DNA of 64,000 nucleotides, from assembly GCA_028023455.1 (NCBI GenBank), contig JAQFVV010012531.1:2808340-2872339 (forward strand), in the 5' to 3' direction. Below the pieces are notes generated by a model, which saw only the letters and a program-made list of their open reading frames with translations, was not told where the DNA came from and did no database searches. Below, piece by piece: positions 21,550-32,559 of this stretch; the first letter of the stretch is position 1; the number at the start of each line of letters is the position of its first letter. The stretch is from Epiperipatus broadwayi (lineage: Eukaryota; Onychophora; Udeonychophora; Euonychophora; Peripatidae). The position numbers and the translations under genes were made by a program.

Positions 21550-22840
21550 GATGACAAAAGGAAAGAAAATGTTAGTGCCAGTATCTTTGTAAATTTCAAG
21601 AAACATTTAGAAGAAATTGGAAAAATAAGGATATCAATTTTAGCATGCTAAAGAAAAGGAATCAAATATTGGTTATTTAGAAAATTAATCATGGCTTAGA
21701 GGTAGAGCAATTATAAAAGATATTTTAGAAGAGTGTTAATAAAAAAAGATAGAAAAGATAAAATGTAATTAAGTGATTTTAGGGAGGGAAAAACCTTTGT
21801 GTGTGGAATTTAGAACAATAGGATTTGAAGGTGATCTATTTTGATGAGTAAACATCAGTGGTCATGCATAATTTGTCCATCACAATAAATGGAAGATGAG
21901 CAGGTTCATAAGCATAATGAATCATACTGTGTACATCTAATACATATATATATATATTAAAGAAAATTAATGGTTTAATGCTCAGAAGTTCAGAGAAATT
22001 TTGAGTAGTGAAAGCAATAGAACTAGAGCAATGATCCATTAACTTCCAACTACAATGTCCACTACTCTACTATCCAACACATATTTACACACACATATAT
22101 ATATATTATCAGCTGACTTCAAATCTTCATTGAGCTGCTAGTACGATTATGAGTGCTTTTACATTATTTATAAGTTATGGTCAACTCTAGTATCACTATA
22201 TTGTTTGCTGCTACCTAACGTAGACATTACTAAATAAAACATTAATATAAATTTAAAAAAAACAAAAACAGAGAAGAACAAAGTAATAGCAGTAACAAGA
22301 TACCTAATAAAAATATGAATGCTATGAGCTAAGGAAGTATATTATATATGACTGAACATTCTATTTATTTAATTATCCCACTAAAACTTGATTAAAAATT
22401 ATCGGGAGAATATTACTTTTCATTAGTATTTTTGTAATCAGATAATTAAACAAATGACTTAAAACTATTAAAGTCTAAAACTGTTATGGGCCACATTTGC
22501 TATATTAGCAAAATCTTAATTATGTTATTGTTTCAAATTAAATTTGATGATGAAAATGGTAGCAAATATTCTTACCAAGTTCAAGACTTAGATTCGAATC
22601 TTAAACAGGTAAAAAATATAAACATTTTTTTGCTGCTCCAATAATTCTCAACTTCCCTTTCCACCTCCACAATATTAGATATAAAACAATCTAATTTCTA
22701 TTTTTATAAAAACTGCTACATTTCAATTTTGAAAAATTGATATCTGGTTTTAAAAGTTGTTCATACAGGAATAAAATTTTCAATGGTTAATAAATCTTTA
22801 TTTCATCTTCATTATTTTCATTTTGAAATTTTAACAACTA
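21550..22840. other. No gene seen
   Basis: AT-rich with TA and CA/TA runs. The open frame at 21836-22039 (minus) has no recognisable domain. Confidence 0.4.
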
Positions 22841-22849
22841 TTATAGAAT

Positions 22850-23195
22850 GAAGGTTTACGGAGTTTAGTCCAATATTTTGACAACAAAAATAGGGCTTTG
22901 AATGTTCCATTATCAGATTTTCAATGAAATGGACAGCTAAAGAGTTGTGGGTTGGAGTGGTTTGAAGCCTGTTCATTAAAGTATAAAGATTGGCTATCTT
23001 AATATAAATCTGAGTACTGATTGTATATATGTGTGGAGATAGTAATCTGGACCAACTGATGAGTGCTGGTTTAGCATAAAATATATATTGGTGATTATTT
23101 ATCTTTTCAACATATATGTGGTCAGGTGGGTCAGCAATATGAAATGACATGGAGAGTTGAGGATCGTGTGAAAATCTGTGTTTGAATCTCTTATA
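22850..23195 (+). repeat. Family R HHR repeat
   Basis: The upstream part (AAATGGACAGC..., GAAGCCTGTTCATTAAAGTA, GGCTATCTTAATATAAA) matches both copies near 63.2-63.6 kb. It is followed by the HHR at 23037-23104, then ACATATATGTGGTCAGGTG, and a final GTTTGAATCTC that corresponds to GTTCAAATCCC in the 63.78 kb copy. That last motif resembles a tRNA box B, but no box A was found. The minus-strand open frame over 22818-23150 is antisense to the repeat and recurs, partly, in the 63.5 kb copy for the same reason. Confidence 0.78.
23037..23104 (+). ncRNA. Hammerhead ribozyme relic R2 (G12 lost)
   Basis: Inner stem ACCAA/TTGGT perfect, core CTGATGA, stem II GTGCTG-GTT-TAGCAT, then AAAA in place of GAAA, stem III AT/AT and triplet ATA with the cut expected between 23087 and 23088. 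The CG of CACGAAA has become TA, as CpG decay on both strands would give. Folding is kept, catalysis not expected. Confidence 0.75.
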
Positions 23196-23199
23196 TATT

Positions 23200-23915
23200 A
23201 CTTAATTATTATAAATTTGTTGATGACTATCATTCCAATTATGGAAATACTTGTTCATTCGCATATTAAAAATTTCTGTAAGCAGTGTTTATTAATAAAT
23301 TTTTGCCTTTTTAGAAATGACTAGCAATCTCATCCTTAGATTTCAAATTTACAGGCATGTATTAGGCAAGAGTGAAGACTATGCTTATAACATGAAATAT
23401 AACAGTGAGTGAGGTTGATTATAAATTTCTAGAAAATATAAAACTGAATGACTAAAAAGAGGTGAACACGTATTATTTATTACCAATCAAGAATCATTTG
23501 TCACCGATTAGCAACTATATGGATAGGTGTAGTGACAAACATTCAAAAACTAAAGGTCCATAGATCACAGCTCAATTGTTATTTCCAGTACTTAATCATA
23601 TTATGATTTCTTAAACCCTGTGTGGTTTGATGTAGAGGTCCAGAGTCCAATTCTGAAATTCAAGATCCCTAAATCACAGTCCAGCCCTTTATGGATATAA
23701 AAGTTTAACAATAGGGAAACATAGGAAAATAATTGATGCTTTTGAACCATAATCCTGTTAAATACTTACTTTTGAGGATCTATAAATGGCAGAAATAATA
23801 ATAACTTGAATACAGCACAAATGACCAGGTATAAATTGTTTCATTTTTACTCATATTATGAACATATCTAATTCATTAAAAAAATAAAGTAGAAATTTAT
23901 ATGAAATTACAATAC
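23200..23915. other. No gene seen
   Basis: AT-rich; nothing recognised. Confidence 0.35.
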
Positions 23916-23921
23916 TAGCTA

Positions 23922-24302
23922 AAAAACAAAATTTTACTAAAATTCTTCCACAACCATGATTTCATCTATTAAGAAATAGACCTTTCTAAGTGAAATTCAA
24001 CAAAAAAAAAAAGATACAAAACAAATAACTTTACCATCATTCATTTCAAAACCAATTTCTTTTAACATCGAAGAATGTCTTCATGAGATTGATGGCTCAT
24101 ATTCAAAAAGTTTTAGACATCCTTTGATCTTAAAGACAGTTGTTTTTTGAAGTGAATGATGGGAAGGTTATTTTGTTTTGTGTGTGTGTATATATATATA
24201 TGTTGTATTTTTTTTTTGTAGAATTCCGCTTGAAAAGGTCTCTTTGTTAATAGATAAAACCATGGTTGTGAAAAAATATTAATAAACATTTTGTTTTGTG
24301 GC
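23922..24302. repeat. Long imperfect inverted repeat (foldback or MITE)
   Basis: The left arm (about 23922-24060) has AAAACAAAATTTTACTAAAA, CACAACCATGATTTCATCTATTAA, AGACCTTT and CCATCATTCA in that order. The same blocks appear inverted between 24140 and 24302 (TGAATGATGG, AAAGGTCTC, TTAATAGATAAAACCATGG, TTTTGTTTTGTGG). The arms are about 130-150 bp around a central spacer of about 80 bp. There is no coding capacity. Confidence 0.7.
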
Positions 24303-24639
24303 TACTATTGTAATGTTATATGAATTTCTATTTTATTTATAATTACTAATATAGCGTTAGTCAGTATTTAATTTTCATTAAAAAGTATGCAGTGTTTAGA
24401 ATGATTGATAATAAAAAACGTGGGTTGCAAGAAGAAAGTCGATGAATTCCATCATCACAATAGTGAATATATTTTTGAGCAGCCTATAAAACAAACAGAT
24501 AAAAAAATGCTAATGATTTTACTTTCAAAATAAGATTTATTAACATAATATTAATCTTTGAATTTACATGTTATATCTAGTGATATACAACATTTAAACT
24601 ATGATTATACAATGCAGAACTTAATTTACTAAGTGAACA

Positions 24640-25540
24640 GATAAACTTTAAATTCTATACGCATACATCTTGCTATTCCTAGCTTATCTCATAGTCTACT
24701 AGGTAATTCCTGACCTTAATGGCAACTAGATAGATCACAACTACTAAGAATTACATCATCTCCACCATCCAGAAGATGAGAAAATGAAAACCCATACTAA
24801 TCCCCGCAACAACCACATCCCAGCCCCCCCTGCTAAGAACTAGGAACCAGGCCTCAGGGTACTTCCAAAGCTCAGACTCTCTCATCCAATGCCTTTACTA
24901 GTTCCCACTGCACCCAGATCCCCACCAAAACCCAGCCTGTGAGACCTTCCAAGCACCAGACCCTGCCATCCAGATGGCAAAGATGAGTGACACAGCAGCC
25001 CCGATTTGAAGTTTAGACCATAGTAGAACTCTCTGGCCTGAGTCACCCAAGCACGAGACTCTTTCGTCTTCACAGCCAAAACAAGCAAGGCTACAGCACT
25101 AATCAAAAATGTAAATCTTACATGCTTACATCATATGCCATCTACAAATTATCACATAGTCTAATAAGCAAGCCTTGAATCACATAGAGAACAAAGAGAT
25201 CAAAACTACAATGCATCACATTATCTCCACTGCCCTGAAGATGAGAAAGACAAAACCTGTACTAATCTCTATAGCATCCACATCCCAGTCCCCTGTAAGA
25301 ACCAGAATCTTCCCAAGTTCCAGATTCTCCCATCTAAAGCCCATACTAGAACCCAATACACCCACATCCCAGCGCCTCTCCAAGACCAGAACGCAACCCT
25401 GGGAGCTTTCCAAGCAACAGACTCAGTCGTCAAAACTGCAAAGATGCTAATGATTTTATTGCGGGAGTTCATAAGAAATTCAAACACCATAATTATGAGT
25501 AAATAAGCCAAACCGCGCGATACATCGAAGAAACGATAAG
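24640..25540 (+). repeat. C-rich, G-poor decayed minisatellite in two blocks
   Basis: Blocks 24770-25090 and 25200-25450 are far richer in C than the rest of the window. They share ATCTCCAC...CCAGAAGATGAGAAA starts, ACCACATCCCAGCC, CTTCCAAGCACCAGA and CTCCCATC motifs repeating at roughly 100 bp. Flanking sequence is also doubled (TAGTCTA before each block; a GCTAATGATTTTA motif at about 24509 and 25445), so the whole region looks like a duplicated unit. Open frames on both strands here follow from the low stop-codon density of C-rich DNA. Confidence 0.6.
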
Positions 25541-25549
25541 TTATTTTGG

Positions 25550-26515
25550 AGCTTTGCTACTCATACGATCGATCTCCAAAAGAATAAATAAAATGCAATA
25601 TAACAGTTTCCTACCCAAGAAAGAATGATTAATAATAACTTAAGTATTTATATATATAAGCTATTGCGGTGAATAAATGCTTAGAAAAAAGTAATACTAG
25701 GAAAGTAGATTCAAATATTAATAATTATATTGTAAAATATTTATTTGCAAACAATAAAACATACTGCGCTTTTTTCTTTTATATATATGAAAAATATTAC
25801 GTTTACCATTTACAAGTTTTCATTAATTTAGTTAATTATCAGTTTACTTTGAAAAGCCTATGTTAGTAATTAAATCGAACTTCCTCAGGCAATTATTTCT
25901 TTCAGTGAAATTACATAATTTTGCGCATGACAAATAAATTCTTGTTATCATAGTTTTAATTAAATTAATTAAAAATGGAAAAGGAAAAAAAATAATGAGT
26001 CACCATTTGGAAAGGGGAAATAAAAGAGGGAATTTACTGGCAAAATGATTCTGATAACGGTTTAAAAAATATTCTATGCTTACTTTAATTAAATGTTGAT
26101 TGTCGGTCTTTAAGTTTGGATTGGAGGTTCATTATAGATGGTCATCGACTATTATATAATTATGAAAGGTTATAAGCAGTGTAGAATTAGAGTGTGCAAT
26201 TGATCGATAGAAAATGGACTCAAACTAATAGTTTGTTTTTTTATGTGCTTAAAAAAATTCGATTGTAATCTTTTAATACTGCTGCTAATAAAAAAATGTG
26301 TTCTACTTTATAATTCAACTTTTCTTTTTTCTCAGAAAAATCAGTTCAGTACAGGAAGGAAACTTCTTATTAGGGATATAGATTATTAACATTTCATACT
26401 GATCAAATACAGGAAGAGATTATCATTATTAAATAAAAAAATATATGTGCTTAATATAATAAACTCACATAACATAGTCAAAAGTCAGGTGCTGATATCT
26501 GGTTACTAATAGACT
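25550..26515. other. No gene seen
   Basis: AT-rich. The open frame at 25669-25866 is low-complexity. Confidence 0.4.
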
Positions 26516-26627
26516 CAATAGTTAAAACAGGCAAAACTCTCCATACAGTAGTGCCATTCATTGCAAGCCAGAGTAATCAATGGATGCCAGAAGGCTTGCG
26601 CATAAAATCCCTATCTAGTGCCTCCTC

Positions 26628-26686
26628 ATCCAATATGCCCAGACTAGTTTGTAGTTTATGACTTTCATCAGTGAGCAGCCTTGGAT
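26628..26686 (-). ncRNA. Hammerhead ribozyme relic B5a (G12 to C, compensated stem)
   Basis: Core CTGATGA is intact, but GAAA is CAAA. The inner stem is TGCTCA/TGGGCA where other copies have TCCTCA/TGGGGA: both partners changed and the pair is retained. Stem II is AGT-CATAA-ACT, again a compensated change. GTC triplet kept. Confidence 0.75.
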
Positions 26687-27070
26687 CTGAGAACACTGCA
26701 CTAAATAGGGATTTTATCTACAAGCCTTCTGGCATCCATTGATTACTCCGGCTTGCACTGAGTGGCACTACTGTATGGAGAGTTTTACCTCTTATAATAA
26801 CAGTTATGAGCAAGCATAAGAAGTGGTGATCATGTGATGTTTAGTGGTTTAACACCAATCCTGCCTAATAGGGTAGTGGTGGCTATGGTTGTTAAAGAGC
26901 CAAAGACACCAAAATGTATGGATACTAAACTGAGTTCAGACCTATAAGACTATATAAGCTAATGAGCTTGGATTGAAAATACTAATGTTTTCAATTTTAG
27001 ACATAGTTTTGTAGTTAAGTAGAGATAAAAGATGGCTGCTGGAGGGTAGAATTAGATCCTAAGATATCAG

Positions 27071-27129
27071 ATCCAAAGCTCCTCACCGATGAAAGCCACA
27101 AGCTAGAAACTAGTCTGGGGATATTGGAT
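27071..27129 (+). ncRNA. Hammerhead ribozyme relic B6 (U4 to C)
   Basis: Outer stem ATCCAA/TTGGAT, inner stem TCCTCA/TGGGGA, stem II AGC-CACAA-GCT, GAAA, stem III and GTC are all intact. The core reads CCGATGA, so only U4 has changed. Confidence 0.77.
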
Positions 27130-27299
27130 GAGTAGGCACTAGATAGGGATCTGATGTGCAAGCCTTCTGGCATCCATTGATTACTCTGTCTTGCACTGAG
27201 TGGCACTACTGTATGGAGCATTTTGCTTGTTTTAATAACACTTATGGACAAGCATAAGAAATGGTGATCATGTGATGTTTAGAATCAGTAGTTAAAAAA

Positions 27300-28220
27300 T
27301 AATTAAATGATCCTCAGATGTTAGCATTAAGTAGTACCTGAACATACCATAAAATAGAGTCTTGAGGTGAAGTTTGATTACTGATGATATCTGCAGTTGG
27401 TGGATAATGAATTGATCAATGAGCAGCACTCGATCACAATAAATCATTGTTAGATGCTGAAGTCTTGCTTTTCATGGGTTAAGAGGTTGGCAAATAATTC
27501 ACTGATCCTCAGATGTAAGTTATCTAAATAATCAATGGCAGTGCAAACTAAATATTTTCTGATGCTCTGCAGGATATGATATTGATTCATTGATGCTTAG
27601 TTATTATTTCAATCTAAACATCATTTTCTGTCTCATCTCTGTTCTTTTTTTAATTTTCTTTTCCATTTACTACACTCTCTTCAATTATTTAGCTTGATAT
27701 ACAGTTTGATCTTCAAAACCTTTTCACACCATTAACTTTTTCTTTGTCTTATAACTATAATGGGATTACTCTGTTAATGAAATTATATTTTCATTTTTTT
27801 AATTACTAACAAACAACTATAATTCCAATCTTTTCTTTTGTATACAAAATATATACCTATACTCTATATGCAAAAAATTTGATGTTAAAAAACAGCAATG
27901 GAGATAGTTTTAGTTCTCAGTTGTGGTTTTGCATGAATCAGTGCAATCACTCATGATCTGCTTTGGATAGATTTGACAACAGTTTCACTCTGCCAATGAG
28001 AATGTTTAGTCAATTTGGCGATCTCCCAGTCGCAAAATGATTATATAACATTTTAATCTTTACATAAGCATTTTGACTAAAGCCATATTTATCTTCTAGT
28101 TAATAATAGAAAATAATACTAAAAAAGGTAATTGTAATTTAAGTTGTAAAAGTAGCCTATTCCTTATGATCTGATTCTGTTGGATTTTATTTAAAAGATG
28201 AAAATGGTGAGAATATCTGA
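27300..28220. other. No gene seen
   Basis: AT-rich. A CTGATGA at about 27383 has no GAAA/stem II partner and is not counted as a ribozyme. Confidence 0.4.
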
Positions 28221-28229
28221 TGTAAAAAA

Positions 28230-28813
28230 TGTTAGTTAAAATGTATGATTAAGTTAAAAATTTCTGAGAAAAGTAAATTAAAAATTCCTGACGGACAGAA
28301 TAAAAACTAATTACATCCTTAATTAGATAAATTAGTCTTCTAGATCAAGATCAAAATCAAAGACTATGAAGTGCAGAACTAAGTACAAAATTAATTAAAA
28401 CATCAATTAGTGACTTCAAAAAAAAATATATCGGCAGATAAAATGAAATCTGTCAGATTAATTCAAATTAGCCTGTTTGGAAATTCAATAGCTGATGCAG
28501 CTGGGAAGAAAATCAAAAGCGAGGAAAAAAGGTAATGGAAGACATTATCCCAGTACAGCTCACCAGTGAATGACCAAAAGTAGCTTAAGGCTTTTACAGG
28601 TTGTACTAGTCTTACTATTTTTTTAATAAGCTTTATGGCTCAGATTTTATGAGTAATCATAGAAGCAGTGATATTTGTAAATTCATGTTTTTATTCTATT
28701 ATGCTAATTGTATATATTATTGATTGATACTAATGTAAGCTAAGTTTATTATTGTACATCAAAATATTAACAATTTAATTCAGGTAAGAAATTACTAATA
28801 GTCATTATTGGCA
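28230..28813 (+). repeat. 5' LTR of gypsy-2
   Basis: Starts TGTTAGTTAAAATGTATG and ends about GGCA. Shared with 31969-32556: AAATTAAAAATTCCTGAC, GAATAAAAACTAATTACATC, AGGCTTTTACAGGTT-type and CAGATTTTATGA blocks. The exact 5' edge is uncertain by some bases. Confidence 0.78.
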
Positions 28814-28869
28814 AAATTATTTTTTAAATTAGAATAGTTAGTGACAGTCTCAGATATTACACACAAAAT

Positions 28870-31800
28870 AGTGATCAAAATGGGTCTTACCCATGAAACA
28901 ATGCTAGAAAAAAACAAAACAGTTTTAGATTGGAACAATAGCTGACCCATGGCAAATAAATGTTAAAGCCAATGAAGTGGATGAAAATGGAACAATAAAA
29001 GGTTACTGTTACAGAAAGTTGAGGCACATTGTTATAATCTGTAAATGGAAAATTGTCAAAATTGCAGCAAAATAGGTCACTTAGTGAAAGTTTGCAAAAA
29101 TAACTGAAAAGAAATTCTCAATTAAATAACCCAATTGAAAAAAAAAAAACAGCAAGTAAATAACAATCAAATAATGCTATTAATTAAAATATTTGATCTA
29201 CCAGTTTCTATGAAAATCAGCAGTGGTTCAGGAATATCTTTAATGGCATATAAAAATTGGAAGTCAATATTAAAGACTCAAAATAAAATGGGTAAACTAG
29301 AGAAAACAAAACTGATAGTAAAAGACATAAATGGAAACAGATTGAGATAGGTGGAAAAGTTATTTTGTATAGGTGTAGACAAATGATAAAATTATCCAAC
29401 ATCCATTATATATTATTCAGGAAAAAATGAATCTTATAATTGGAAGAGATTAGTTCAAATCTATGGGCATTAAAATAAAGATTGTAAAAGAAATCATGAT
29501 CAAAAAAGAAATATTCAATACATTTCCATCATTGTTTAAAAATGAAGCAAATGAAATCAGAATGAAACCAGTTGAAATACAATTGAAGAAGAATACAAAA
29601 TTTATTCTTTCTATGCACAAGAGCAAAAGTCAGTGCACTGGAAGAATTAACAAATAAGGGGGTATTAATGCCCACAGAAAATTCAGAATGGGCCAAACCT
29701 ATAGTAATTATTACTAAGTCAGACAGCAGTATATGCATCAATGGGGATTACCATATAACAATCAATCCAATTCTAAATAAAAGTAATTTTACAGTTCCAA
29801 ATGTGTGTGAAGTTTTGGCATCATTTGAAGAGGCTACTCACTACACAAAATTAGTCTCAATGTCATATTCCACCAAATATTTTGTAACAGAAAAATCAAA
29901 AGAGATTTTAACCCAAACCGTACATTTTGCCCAGTTCAAATGAAACTGATTACCATTCAGTGTTATCACTGTACCAAATATTTTCCAATCAAACACAGAC
30001 CAACTATTTTGAGGAATAGACAGTGTGATATCTTACATTGATAATATTTTGAGAATGATTGACTCAGATAAAGATCTTCAGAGTGAAATCCATGAAGTTT
30101 ATGAGAAACTTTAAAATTTCAGAGCCAGATTAAATGAAGAAAAATTTATTTGAAATACTTCAGAAATTAAATTCAGAAATTAAATTTCTAGGACATAGTG
30201 GTGTTAAGAAAGTATACCTCAAAAGGTATGGTCTATCAAAAATACAAAAACATATTGAAAAGTTCAAGAATTGCAATTTTTTCTTGGATTAATGGATATT
30301 TTGAATGCTTAAAGAAAAAGTCCATATAGCCAAATAGCTGTATGAGTTACTAAAGAATAATTGAAAGTGAAACTGGGATAGAACCCAAGAAGATGCATTA
30401 ACAAAGGCATAATATTTACTAATATTGGACATATATCAATTGTCAAAGGCTGAATGAAACTATAATCAACTAAACAAAAAAGCCTTAGTGATCATCTTTT
30501 GGATCAACCTTTACAGTTATAACTATTCATAAACCATTGCAGGGAATTCTTTTGAGTTCTCATATGCTATATTGGATTGAAATATTATCCAGATAGAATT
30601 ATATATTTGAATTCAAGAAGGGCAGTTTTATATAACAAGCTGACTCACTATACTAAATACCAAATGATAAGGAAAGTATTATAACAGGGCAGGTTTTCAT
30701 AAATTATGTAGATGCATAAAAATGAAATGTTTTAAATAGTGAGGTGGTAGCAAAATGGAATAAAGCAGACAATGAATATAAATTATTATGTAACTGGATA
30801 CATGATAGATGATCAAAATATGACCAACCAACCTCTCAGGGGCATTTAAAAAAATACAAGACCAAACATCTGTAAAAAGAGAAGTATAGTGATAGGTAAT
30901 CAACTGCTAATACCATGTCAAAATTACTCAGAAGTCTTAAAGTTCATCCATGATAGGCACCCAGGAATTGTATGAGGTAAAACTTTAGCATATTTCTCTG
31001 TATGGTGGTCAGCAATAAATAAAGACAATGGAAACAATGAATCCATATGGATCATGCTGGACCTTCAAAAGGCACTTATTTCTGATTATATATTGACTCA
31101 TAACTGTTTAGAATGTAGACTGGTTAAAAATATAGTGTCAAGTGAAACAATATCAATTCTTAAAGAGATTTTTGATTTTCATGGAACCTCAGAGTCAGGT
31201 AACAAATAATCGCTATGATTTTACTTTAGAATAATTTAAATATTTTAGAAACAATTGGAGTATCAAACACATTTGTATTCCAACATATCAGCCAGAGTGA
31301 ATGGATTAAACAATAAGGCCATTCACCAGTTAAAGCAAGCTCCTAAAAAGTCAGAATCTTTGTAAATCCATGAAGTTTTTCATATACAATGCTATATCAA
31401 CACTCTACTCCCATAACATTAACAAAGAATTGACCAGTGGAAAATAACTGGAATGGAAACTGAGAATGAAAATTATCATTATTACACCAGCTATGAAATT
31501 CTATAAAAACTGTGGCAAACAAATGTATAGAATTCACAGTGGGCCAAAATGTTTGGGTCAGAAACTTAAAAAAAATTGGGTAGCAGGCATGATAACTAAA
31601 TTATTATCATATAAAATTATGCTGATTCAGTTCAAACAGAACAGTTTTATTGTTACACTAATTATAAAAGACAACATGTAATAAATAATGATTTATCATA
31701 CTATATAGAATCAACTCAGAAGTGTAGTGAATGGAAGAACAATGACCAAACATCTGAAGTAGAAAGGGAAAAATTAAATACAGAATGCACAAACAGTGAA

Positions 31801-31890
31801 AATAAAATAAAAGCAATTTTTAATGAAAAAGTTAACCTTACAACAAAAAAATATCTTAAAGAGGGGAAACCATAGTTTTTTGAAATAAGA
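28870..31890 (+). pseudogene. gypsy-2 gag-pol remains
   Basis: Gag zinc knuckle: 29054-29098 encodes C-QN-C-SKIG-H-LVKV-C, a CX2CX4HX4C motif. 29135-29350 fits the protease region. RT: 29668-29943 encodes SEWAKPIVIITKSDSS, ICINGDYHITINP and THYTKLVSMSYS, matching the gypsy RT palm. The catalytic block at 30034-30045 reads YIDN where YIDD is expected, so one catalytic aspartate is lost. An FLGLMDI-like connection follows near 30280. Integrase remains run from about 30950 (HPGIV-like) to 31320, and 31466-31680 gives the C-terminal end. Stops and frameshifts throughout; not functional. Confidence 0.82.
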
Positions 31891-31968
31891 GGAGGAATTA
31901 ATATAAAAAAAAACAGTGCAGTGCATGTGTTAGGATGAAAAATCCTTGACTGTTTAATTTATAAAAAG

Positions 31969-32556
31969 TGTAAGTTAAAATGTATAAATTAAAACAATTA
32001 AATTAAAATTTTCTGAGAGAAATAAATTAAAAATTCCTGACAGAAAGAATAAAAACTAATTACATCTCTAATTAGATAAATTAGCCTTATAGATAAGATC
32101 AAAACCAGAGACTATGGATGCAGAATGAAATATTAATTTAATTAAAAGTATCAATTAATGACTTCAGAGAACAATAGCAGGAGATAATGTAAAATCTAAT
32201 TCAAATTATCCTATTTGGAAATTCAATGATGGAAGTAACTGGATAAAAGAGTGAAGAAAGAAAACTGCAGAAGATCTTCAGTTGAAGTGACTATTGTCCC
32301 AGTGCAACTCAGCATTGAAAGTCCAAAGGGAGCTTAGGGCTTTTACAGGTTATACTAACCTTACTACTTTTTTTGATAAGCCTTAGGGATCAGATTTTAT
32401 GAATAATCATAGAAATGTGATATTTGTATGTTTATGTTGTTATTCTATTATGTTAACTGTATGCATTATTGATTAGTGCTAACCTAAGATTATTATACAT
32501 AAATTCTTAACAAATTAATTGAGATAATAAATAACTAATAGTGACTATTTGTGGCA
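31969..32556 (+). repeat. 3' LTR of gypsy-2
   Basis: Counterpart of 28230-28813, similar length, with clear but scattered divergence. Ends about GTGGCA. Confidence 0.78.
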
Positions 32557-32559
32557 TTA

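Larger units (their letters stand above)
26520..27290 (+). repeat. Family B HHR array with a complete 441 bp monomer
   Basis: It begins with the family terminus AAAACAGGCAAAACTCTCC at 26525, then a left arm with an HHR on minus (26628-26686) and a right arm in which the HHR has been deleted (about 26695-26835). A full monomer follows, between the boxes GATCATGTGATGTTTAG at about 26828 and 27269. That monomer carries the AAAGACACCAAAATG block, GTAGTTAAGTAGAGATAAAAG, the HHR at 27071-27129 and the CATCCATTGATTACTCTG block. It shows directly that B units can be joined head to tail. Confidence 0.8.
28230..32556 (+). mobile_element. Ty3/gypsy-like LTR retrotransposon 2 (degraded)
   Basis: About 4.3 kb with related LTRs at both ends and an internal gag zinc knuckle, protease/RT, RNase H-region and integrase remains. 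No clear target-site duplication was seen. It differs from gypsy-1 in LTR sequence. Confidence 0.83.

Noticed and set aside
22818-23150. 110-residue minus-strand frame related to the frame at 63400-63606
   Set aside because: The similarity comes from both being antisense to family R repeats; stops and indels are not spaced as in coding sequence.
24882-25511. Overlapping open frames on both strands as a host gene
   Set aside because: They arise from the C-rich minisatellite, which has few stop codons on either strand; no domain.
27378-27410. CTGATGA as a further hammerhead core
   Set aside because: No stem II hairpin, GAAA or complementary stem I at the right distance.
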